NCBI GenBank assembly: GCA_947486475.1
Contig: CANKTR010000035.1
Coordinates: 1-8,676, forward strand
Source: Microbacteriaceae bacterium
GTDB taxonomy: Bacteria; Actinomycetota; Actinomycetes; Actinomycetales; Microbacteriaceae
Direction of reading: 5' to 3'
DNA: 8,676 nucleotides
Part shown: positions 1 through 8,676 of the stretch, piece after piece
How the letters are laid out: each line of letters starts with the position of its first letter
Numbering within the stretch: position 1 is the stretch's first letter
Translations under genes and position numbers: made by a program
The notes under the pieces: model-generated
Seen by the model: the letters and a program-made list of their open reading frames with translations, nothing else
Databases searched by the model: none
What the model was told of the DNA's origin: nothing

Positions 1-43
1 GGCGCGGGAAAAGCGGGGGTCATCCGTCCACAGGAACGACGAA

Positions 44-69
44 CGGGGTGAACCCGAAGGCCCACCCCG
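44..69 (-). terminator. Intrinsic terminator hairpin after rpoC, with UUCG tetraloop
   Basis: Read on the minus strand, the sequence CGGGGTGGGCC, TTCG, GGTTCACCCCG folds into an 11-bp stem: nine Watson-Crick pairs plus two G-U wobbles. It is closed by a C(UUCG)G tetraloop, one of the most stable RNA loops known. The hairpin begins 15 nt after the rpoC stop codon. In plus-strand RNA the two wobbles become A-C mismatches, so the structure suits leftward transcription only. The run that follows (TTCGTCGTTCC) is only moderately U-rich, which is common for actinobacterial terminators. The rest of 1-84 shows no gene. The hairpin is seen directly; the terminator role is inferred. Confidence 0.75.
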
Positions 70-84
70 GTCGCGAGTGCAGGT

Positions 85-4029
<3,945 letters not shown>

Positions 4030-4035
4030 TTTTTT

Positions 4036-4042
4036 CTCTTCC
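4036..4042 (-). promoter_or_regulatory. Ribosome binding site of rpoC
   Basis: On the minus strand GGAAGAG is followed by six A residues and then the GTG start of rpoC. It supports this GTG as the start rather than an internal codon. It lies in the 44-nt rpoB-rpoC gap, in which I see no terminator or convincing promoter. Confidence 0.75.
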
Positions 4043-4073
4043 GTATTTTCCGATAGTCAGTTCTGGGGGGTGC

Positions 4074-7000
4074 CTATTCGGCGAAGTCCACTGCGGCGGA
4101 CTCTTCGCGGGCGATGTTGACACCCAACGATGCGGTAGCGCGATCGGCGTCATCCGCCGTGTCACGAAGGTTGACCGGGTTCTCGGCAGCGTCGAGAACT
4201 TCGACGTTGAGTCCGAGAGACTGCATCTCCTTCATGAGGACCTTGAACGATTCGGGGATTCCGGGTTCCTGAATGTTGAGTCCCTTGACAATCGCTTCGT
4301 ACACCTTGACGCGACCGGCGATGTCGTCCGACTTGATGGTGAGAAGCTCTTGCAGAGCGTACGAGGCACCATAGGCTTCGAGCGCCCACACCTCCATCTC
4401 GCCGAATCGCTGTCCACCGAACTGCGCCTTGCCACCCAGCGGTTGCTGCGTGATCATCGAGTACGGACCGGTCGAACGAGCGTGAATCTTGTCGTCGACG
4501 AGGTGGTGCAACTTGAGGATGTACATGTAGCCGACCGAAATCGGGTCGTCGAACTTTTCGCCGGTGCGGCCGTCGAACAACACGGCCTTTCCGGACGAGC
4601 CGATGAGTTGCTTGCCGTTCGCACGGGGCAACGTCGATTCGAGAAGACCAGCGATTTCGATTTCGCTCGCGCCGTCGAACACCGGCGTCGCCACCTTGGT
4701 TCCGGGGGCGATTTCGCGCGCTTCCTCGGGCAGGAACTTCGCCCAATCCGGGTTTCCGTTGACCTTCCAGCCCTGCTTAGCGGCCCATCCGAGGTGAAGT
4801 TCGAGCACCTGTCCGAAGTTCATTCGACCGGGAACACCGAGTGGGTTGAGGACCACATCGACGGGTGTTCCGTCTTCGAGGAACGGCATGTCTTCGACCG
4901 GCAGGATCTTGGCGATAACACCCTTGTTTCCGTGGCGACCAGCGAGCTTGTCCCCTTCGGAGATCTTGCGCTTTTGGGCGATGTAGACGATGACCTTTTT
5001 GAGGACGCCGTTTCCGAGTTCGTCGTCTTCGTCGTCAGCGTTAAAGATCTTGACATTGATGACCGTTCCGTGCTCGCCGTGCGGGACGCGGAGCGACGAG
5101 TCGCGGACTTCCTTGCCCTTTTCGGCGAAGATCGCGCGCAGCAGTCGTTCCTCGGCGGTCAGTTCGGTTTCACCCTTCGGCGTGATGCGGCCGACGAGGA
5201 TGTCGCCGGAGCGAACCTCGGCACCGATTCGAACGATTCCTTCTTCGTCGAGGTGAGCGAGGCTTTCCTGCGACTGGTTCGGAATGTCACGGGTGATTTC
5301 CTGTGGCCCGAGCTTGGTGTCTCGCGCATCGACGTCGTACTCCTCGATGTGAATCGAGGACAGTGTGTCGTCCTTGACGAGGTTCTGGCTGAGGATGATC
5401 GCGTCTTCGAAGTTGTGACCCTCCCACGACATGAACGCCACGAGGAGGTTCTTACCGAGTGCGAGTTCACCGTTTTCGGTCGCGGGACCGTCGGCGAGGA
5501 CACCGCCCTTGACGACTTTGTCCCCTTCCGAGACGACGAGGCGGTGGTTGAAGTTCGTCCCTTGGTTGGAGCGTTCGAACTTCCGAAGCACATATTCCGA
5601 CGAGACGGGAATCTTGTTCTTCGTCCCGGCAATGAGTTCGCCACCCTTGTCGTTGAGCACCGTGACGTGGTCGCCCGAGACCTCGGCGACGACACCGGCG
5701 TAGTCGGCGATGAGCACGTCGCCCGCGTCTACCGCGGCGAACGACTCCATACCGGTTCCGACAATCGGGGCCTCCGACCGCAGGAGCGGAACAGCTTGAC
5801 GCTGCATGTTGGCCCCCATGAGGGCGCGGTTTGCGTCATCGTGTTCGAGGAACGGGATGAGAGACGTCGCAATCGACACCATCTGGCGCGGTGAGACGTC
5901 CATGTAGTCGACGCGGTTCGCGGGAACGGTGTCGACCTCTCCGCCCTTGATTCGAACGAGAACGCGTTCTTCGGCGAGAGTTCCGTCTTCTTTCACGGGA
6001 GCGCCGGCCTGTGCGACGATGTGCTCGTCTTCGTCACTCGCGGTGAGATAGTCGATCTTGTTGGTGACCTTGCCGTTGACGACCTGTCGGTACGGAGTTT
6101 CGATGAAGCCGAACGCGTTGATTCGCGCGAACGACGCGAGCGAACCGATCAGACCGATGTTCGGGCCTTCCGGGGTTTCGATCGGGCACATGCGTCCGTA
6201 GTGCGAGGGGTGGACGTCACGAACTTCGACGCCCGCGCGCTCACGCGACAGTCCACCCGGTCCGAGCGCCGACAAACGACGCTTGTGGGTGAGTCCCGCG
6301 AGGGGGTTGTTCTGGTCCATGAACTGTGACAACTGCGAGGTTCCGAAGAACTCTTTGACTGCAGCGGTCACGGGACGGATGTTGATTAGCGTCTGGGGCG
6401 TAATGGCCTCGACGTCCTGGGTCGTCATGCGCTCGCGAACGACACGCTCCATTCGCGACAGACCCGTGCGAATCTGGTTCTGAATCAGTTCACCGACGGC
6501 GCGAATTCGGCGGTTGCCGAAGTGGTCGATGTCATCGGTTCCCAACGGGATTTCGACGTTCTTGCCGTTGCGCTTGCCCGGCATCGTGGTCTTGCCCTCG
6601 TGAAGTGCGATGAGGTAACGAATCGTCGCCTTGATGTCGTCGAGCGTGAGAACGGACGAGCCGACGGGAAGTTCGAGCCCCAACTTACGGTTGAGCTTGT
6701 ACCGGCCCACCTTCGCGAGGTCGAAGCGCTTCGAGTTGAAGAAGAAGTTGTCGAGGAGCGACCGCGCCGCTTCGAGCGCGACCTGCTCGCCCGGACGGAG
6801 CTTCTTGTAGATGTCCTTGAGCGCGTCTTCGGCCGTGAGGATGTTGTCGTGGCTGAGGGTTTCCTCCATCGTGTACGAGCCAGCGAATTCCTTCACGATC
6901 TCTTCCCGGGTCATACCGAGGGCCTTGAGGAAAACGGTCACCGACTGGCGACGCTTGCGGTCGATGCGAACACCGATCTGGTCGCGCTTGTCGATTTCGA

Positions 7001-7538
7001 ATTCGAGCCACGCACCGCGGCTGGGGATAACGCGGCAGGAATACAGGTCTTTGTCGGTTGTCTTGTCGTCAACCTTTTCAAAATAGACGCCGGGGCTGCG
7101 GACGAGCTGGGACACAACGACACGCTCGGTGCCGTTGATGACGAAGGTGCCCTTCGGAGTCATGAGCGGGAAATCCCCCATGAATACGGTCTGGGTCTTG
7201 ATTTCACCCGTGTCGTGGTTCATGAACTCGGCTTCGACATAGAGGGGAGCGGCGTAGGTCTTGCCGCGTTCCTTGCACTCGTCGAGCTCGTACTTCTTGT
7301 CTTCCAGGTACGGGTTCGTGAACGACAACTGCATGCGGTCGTTCTCGATCGGCGAAATCTCTTCGAAGATTTCTTCGAGTCCGGAACGAACGTCCGAACC
7401 ATCGGACCCGATCAGCCAGTCGAAACTTTCGGTTTGAAGAGCGAGGAGGTCCGGAACGGTGAGCGCGTCGGTCACCTTGGCAAACGACACTCGACTAGCG
7501 TCGCGTCCGGTCCCCTGGTTTTTCTTCTTAACAGCCAC
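4074..7538 (-). CDS. rpoB: DNA-directed RNA polymerase subunit beta (RpoB)
   Basis: This is the second-largest subunit of RNA polymerase. It forms one side of the catalytic cleft, binds the nascent RNA and carries the rifampicin pocket. The 1154-residue protein is close to the usual actinobacterial length and shows no frameshift. The N-terminal lobe contains [21 protein letters not shown] (about 130-150, one residue trimmed at either end in relatives). The fork and rifampicin region is 399-425. The flap region follows [18 protein letters not shown] (787-804). The active-site lysines lie in [12 protein letters not shown] (Lys864 and Lys872, equivalent to Escherichia coli Lys1065 and Lys1073). 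The C-terminal clamp segment [21 protein letters not shown] (about 1035-1055) packs against RpoC. The start is GTG, with AAAGGA 7 nt upstream. The in-frame sequence upstream reaches a TAG without another plausible start. The gene is first in a leftward rpoB-rpoC unit. No ribosomal protein gene lies directly upstream; the neighbour is divergent. Identity is essentially certain. Confidence 0.99.
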   Translation of the reverse strand: MAVKKKNQGTGRDASRVSFAKVTDALTVPDLLALQTESFDWLIGSDGSDVRSGLEEIFEEISPIENDRMQLSFTNPYLEDKKYELDECKERGKTYAAPLYVEAEFMNHDTGEIKTQTVFMGDFPLMTPKGTFVINGTERVVVSQLVRSPGVYFEKVDDKTTDKDLYSCRVIPSRGAWLEFEIDKRDQIGVRIDRKRRQSVTVFLKALGMTREEIVKEFAGSYTMEETLSHDNILTAEDALKDIYKKLRPGEQVALEAARSLLDNFFFNSKRFDLAKVGRYKLNRKLGLELPVGSSVLTLDDIKATIRYLIALHEGKTTMPGKRNGKNVEIPLGTDDIDHFGNRRIRAVGELIQNQIRTGLSRMERVVRERMTTQDVEAITPQTLINIRPVTAAVKEFFGTSQLSQFMDQNNPLAGLTHKRRLSALGPGGLSRERAGVEVRDVHPSHYGRMCPIETPEGPNIGLIGSLASFARINAFGFIETPYRQVVNGKVTNKIDYLTASDEDEHIVAQAGAPVKEDGTLAEERVLVRIKGGEVDTVPANRVDYMDVSPRQMVSIATSLIPFLEHDDANRALMGANMQRQAVPLLRSEAPIVGTGMESFAAVDAGDVLIADYAGVVAEVSGDHVTVLNDKGGELIAGTKNKIPVSSEYVLRKFERSNQGTNFNHRLVVSEGDKVVKGGVLADGPATENGELALGKNLLVAFMSWEGHNFEDAIILSQNLVKDDTLSSIHIEEYDVDARDTKLGPQEITRDIPNQSQESLAHLDEEGIVRIGAEVRSGDILVGRITPKGETELTAEERLLRAIFAEKGKEVRDSSLRVPHGEHGTVINVKIFNADDEDDELGNGVLKKVIVYIAQKRKISEGDKLAGRHGNKGVIAKILPVEDMPFLEDGTPVDVVLNPLGVPGRMNFGQVLELHLGWAAKQGWKVNGNPDWAKFLPEEAREIAPGTKVATPVFDGASEIEIAGLLESTLPRANGKQLIGSSGKAVLFDGRTGEKFDDPISVGYMYILKLHHLVDDKIHARSTGPYSMITQQPLGGKAQFGGQRFGEMEVWALEAYGASYALQELLTIKSDDIAGRVKVYEAIVKGLNIQEPGIPESFKVLMKEMQSLGLNVEVLDAAENPVNLRDTADDADRATASLGVNIAREESAAVDFAE
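6264..6344 (-). other. Rifampicin resistance-determining region of rpoB, susceptible-type
   Basis: Residues 399-425 of RpoB match cluster I of the rifampicin pocket, from [13 protein letters not shown] to THKRRLSAL. The three residues most often mutated in resistant isolates are all of the susceptible type: Asp408, His418 and Ser423, equivalent to Escherichia coli Asp516, His526 and Ser531. From this region alone the polymerase should bind rifampicin. Changes elsewhere, drug-inactivating enzymes and permeability cannot be judged here. Confidence 0.9.
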
Positions 7539-7664
7539 AGATATGTCCTTTGCGGGCGGGGCCCTTGATACAGTGTGTGAACGTGGGGAAGCGCCATGAA
7601 CCCGCCACTATTTACGGGTGAGCCGACGAACCTCGATATGAACGCCGAGCAGAATGAAGCGCAA
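7539..7664 (-). other. Predicted 5' leader of the rpoB-rpoC transcript
   Basis: If the predicted rpoB promoter is right, the transcript starts near 7664 and carries a leader of about 126 nt. The leader holds no recognised riboswitch. It contains a 6-bp GC-rich complementarity, GGCGGG at 7606-7601 with CCCGCC at 7560-7555, that would place a stem just before the ribosome binding site. An overlapping alternative is a local GGGC-CCC-GCCC hairpin at 7564-7554. The start position is inferred, not measured. Confidence 0.4.
7546..7551 (-). promoter_or_regulatory. Ribosome binding site of rpoB
   Basis: AAAGGA on the minus strand lies 7 nt before the GTG at 7538, a normal spacing. This decides the start codon, because no ATG occurs nearby in frame. 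Confidence 0.8.
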
Positions 7665-7670
7665 CTCGCT

Positions 7671-7699
7671 ACGTTACACGCTTTTGGGTGGTTTGTAAA
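7671..7699 (-). promoter_or_regulatory. Candidate sigma-70-type promoter for rpoB-rpoC
   Basis: On the minus strand TTTACA (7699-7694, five of six matches to TTGACA) is separated by exactly 17 nt from TAACGT (7676-7671). The latter fits the actinobacterial -10 pattern TAnnnT. Upstream of the -35 (about 7700-7720) the DNA is strongly A+T-rich in an otherwise GC-rich region, resembling an UP element. The predicted start is near 7664. It is the best leftward promoter I can find in the intergenic region. It overlaps a rightward candidate almost symmetrically. Confidence 0.55.
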
Positions 7700-7701
7700 G
7701 T
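7673..7701 (+). promoter_or_regulatory. Candidate rightward promoter for the spermidine-synthase-like gene
   Basis: On the plus strand GTTACA (7673-7678, four of six matches to the -35 consensus) and TAAAGT (7696-7701, four of six to TATAAT) are 17 nt apart. Transcription would start near 7708 and give a leader of about 54 nt before the GTG at 7762. Both boxes lie on top of the boxes of the leftward rpoB candidate. This is weaker than the leftward promoter and is inferred from pattern alone. Confidence 0.4.
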
Positions 7702-7705
7702 TTCA

Positions 7706-7719
7706 AATTGGTAACAATT
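7706..7719. repeat. Perfect 5-bp inverted repeat AATTG-GTAA-CAATT
   Basis: AATTG (7706-7710) and CAATT (7715-7719) are perfect inverted copies around GTAA. The element sits at the predicted start of rightward transcription and just upstream of the leftward -35 box, a position suited to an operator. It is short and A+T-rich, so chance cannot be excluded. No regulator is assigned. Confidence 0.35.
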
Positions 7720-7749
7720 ACACGGCGCTGTTTCCGGCGCAGAGCGGGT

Positions 7750-7754
7750 GAGGA
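7750..7754 (+). promoter_or_regulatory. Ribosome binding site that decides the start at 7762
   Basis: GAGGA lies 7 nt before the GTG at 7762. The reading frame is open further upstream to a TTG at 7708, but that codon has no comparable site. The GTG is therefore preferred. Confidence 0.7.
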
Positions 7755-7761
7755 TAGCGAC

Positions 7762-8613
7762 GTGACCGAGCCCTTCACGAAACGCCTCGCCGGCAGCGGA
7801 CTCATCGCCAGTTTGCAGCCCGACGCGTGGCGCCCCGGCAGTTGGATTTTGTCTATCGACGACACCCCCCAATCTCACATCGACCTCGCCGACCCGACGG
7901 CGTTGCACTTCGACTACATCGCCCGAATGGGACACATCATCGACGCCGCGTTCCCCGCCGGGGCCGCAATCACCGCTCTTCATCTCGGGGCGGGGGGTCT
8001 TACTCTGCCCCGATACGTTTCTGCGACCCGATCGGGTTCGCGCCAACAGGTTGTCGAAGTCGAACGGGACCTGATTGATTTCGTGCGCGAACACTGCCCG
8101 CTGCCACGGAGCGCGTCGATTCGCTGTCGCTACGGCGATGCGCGTGACGTCATGGAAGCACTGCCGAAAGGACTTCTCGGACAGGTCGATCTGGTCGTCG
8201 TGGACGTCTTTCACGGGGCGCGAACTCCGGCACACGTGACCAGCGTCGAGTTTTACACCGCCGTCAAGGCGTTGCTCACCCCGACCGGGGTCGTCGTCGC
8301 GAACGTGACGGACGGTCCACCCATGGCGTTCGCCCGCGGACAACTCGCGACGATTCGGTTTGTCTTCGGCGATGCCTTCGCCATCGCCGAGCAGGGGGTC
8401 GTGAACGGCAAACGCTTTGGCAATGTTGTCATCGCCGCGAAGTGCGATGGAAATGTCCCGGCGTGGGTGTCGACACTCGCGGGCAAGGGTCCGCACCCGA
8501 CCGCGCTCATTGCGGGACCGGAAGCCCAAGTCTGGTCGGCGAGCGCCGCCATCGTGACGGACAACACCGCGACACCGTCGCCCCCACCTGCGCGCAACCT
8601 GTTTCGATCGTGA
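7762..8613 (+). CDS. Spermidine-synthase-like protein (Rossmann-fold methyltransferase type)
   Basis: The 283-residue protein has the layout of the spermidine synthase and methyltransferase superfamily. An N-terminal strand region carries TPQSHIDLADPTALHFDYIA (35-54, like the family's QSHV/DL element). It is followed by the nucleotide-binding loop LHLGAGGLTLPRY (73-85), an acidic VVEVE (97-101) after strand 2, YGDARD (124-129), and VDLVVVDVF (142-150) at strand 4. The segment SVEFYTAVKALLTPTGVVVANVTD (161-184) also fits. The second acidic residue of the DSTDP-type motif of true spermidine synthases is missing: Asp148 is kept, but Val-Phe follows. Polyamine synthesis is therefore doubtful and the substrate is unknown. 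There is no signal peptide or membrane segment, and the C-terminus is a Pro- and Ala-rich tail. Such proteins are commonly annotated 'spermidine synthase' in Micrococcales. It is divergent from rpoB and 20 nt upstream of a likely sulfurtransferase gene. The fold is well supported; the function is not known. Confidence 0.85.
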   Translation: MTEPFTKRLAGSGLIASLQPDAWRPGSWILSIDDTPQSHIDLADPTALHFDYIARMGHIIDAAFPAGAAITALHLGAGGLTLPRYVSATRSGSRQQVVEVERDLIDFVREHCPLPRSASIRCRYGDARDVMEALPKGLLGQVDLVVVDVFHGARTPAHVTSVEFYTAVKALLTPTGVVVANVTDGPPMAFARGQLATIRFVFGDAFAIAEQGVVNGKRFGNVVIAAKCDGNVPAWVSTLAGKGPHPTALIAGPEAQVWSASAAIVTDNTATPSPPPARNLFRS

Positions 8614-8621
8614 CGAGTGCC

Positions 8622-8627
8622 TAGGCT
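8622..8627 (+). promoter_or_regulatory. Candidate -10 box for leaderless transcription of the last gene
   Basis: TAGGCT fits the actinobacterial -10 pattern TAnnnT. It ends 6 nt before the GTG at 8634, so transcription would begin at the start codon itself. No Shine-Dalgarno sequence stands at a usable distance (GGGA is only 2 nt before the GTG), which also favours leaderless initiation. I see no clear -35 box. Confidence 0.4.
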
Positions 8628-8633
8628 GGGACG

Positions 8634-8676
8634 GTGGCCGACCTCGTTTCCGTTCAGTATCTCGCCGAGAGGTTGA
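8634..8676 (+). CDS. Partial CDS, possible rhodanese-type sulfurtransferase (N-terminus only)
   Basis: Only 14 codons lie in the window: GTG start, then residues reading MADLVSVQYLAERL. The pattern Leu-Val-Ser, two residues, aromatic, Leu-Ala, two residues, Leu is typical of the first strand and helix of thiosulfate or mercaptopyruvate sulfurtransferases (compare LVSTQWLADHL, recalled from the family). The active-site cysteine lies far beyond the window, so the identification is tentative. The gene starts 20 nt after the spermidine-synthase-like gene on the same strand. It may be read through from that gene and also have its own leaderless promoter. Confidence 0.4.
   Translation, partial: MADLVSVQYLAERL

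Noticed and set aside
7472..7597. 41-codon minus-strand open frame starting with ATG at 7597 and overlapping the rpoB start out of frame
   Set aside because: It could be a regulatory upstream frame. However, only a weak GGCGGG precedes it, its second half overlaps rpoB coding sequence, and the peptide shows no attenuator-like codon run.
7708..7764. TTG at 7708 as an earlier start of the spermidine-synthase-like gene
   Set aside because: It would add 18 basic residues unlike the family. It lacks a ribosome binding site and sits at or near the predicted transcription start. GTG 7762 with GAGGA is better.
7669..8529. Minus-strand open frame of 286 codons antisense to the spermidine-synthase-like gene
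   Set aside because: It is codon-aligned with a gene that has clear family motifs and a good ribosome binding site. The antisense product shows no recognisable domain and would run through the divergent promoter region.
8617..8676. Short plus-strand frame GTG 8617 to TGA at the window end
   Set aside because: It has only 19 residues before the stop, no ribosome binding site, and is out of frame with the better-supported start at 8634.

Overview
The window is a housekeeping locus of a high-G+C Gram-positive bacterium. Both large proteins read as actinobacterial RNA polymerase subunits. Several stretches resemble Microbacteriaceae sequences as I remember them: the RpoC trigger-loop region with [10 protein letters not shown], the acidic and aromatic RpoC C-terminus, and the RpoB N-terminus with [15 protein letters not shown]+C content, estimated by eye, is near 60 %, which is moderate for that family. 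A planktonic or otherwise compact member of the Microbacteriaceae is my best guess, but no database was searched.

Layout. Positions 1-84 lie downstream of rpoC and hold a strong hairpin with a UUCG tetraloop, read leftward as a terminator. rpoC (85-4029) and rpoB (4074-7538) are both on the minus strand, 44 nt apart, and form one leftward transcription unit in the order rpoB-rpoC. The 223-nt region 7539-7761 is the only substantial gene-free stretch. It holds the rpoB leader, a candidate rpoB promoter and a candidate promoter firing the other way. The two predicted promoters overlap almost as mirror images, and a small perfect inverted repeat lies beside them. To the right, on the plus strand, is a 283-residue spermidine-synthase-like, Rossmann-fold methyltransferase-type protein (7762-8613). 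It is followed after 20 nt by the first 14 codons of a gene that resembles the start of a rhodanese-type sulfurtransferase (8634 onward, cut by the window end). A TAGGCT hexamer 6 nt before that start codon suggests leaderless transcription.

Function. RpoB and RpoC together form the catalytic core of RNA polymerase: the active-site cleft, the bridge helix and trigger loop, both zinc sites and the rifampicin pocket. All key residues that can be checked by eye are present. The rightward genes have no evident functional link to transcription; they appear to share only the divergent promoter region.

I found no undescribed system, mobile element, CRISPR array or RNA gene. The points most worth a second look are the mirrored divergent promoters, a changed tip of the RpoC clamp helices (the sigma and NusG docking site), small insertions in the RpoC clamp, and the loss of the usual aminopropyltransferase motif in the spermidine-synthase-like protein.
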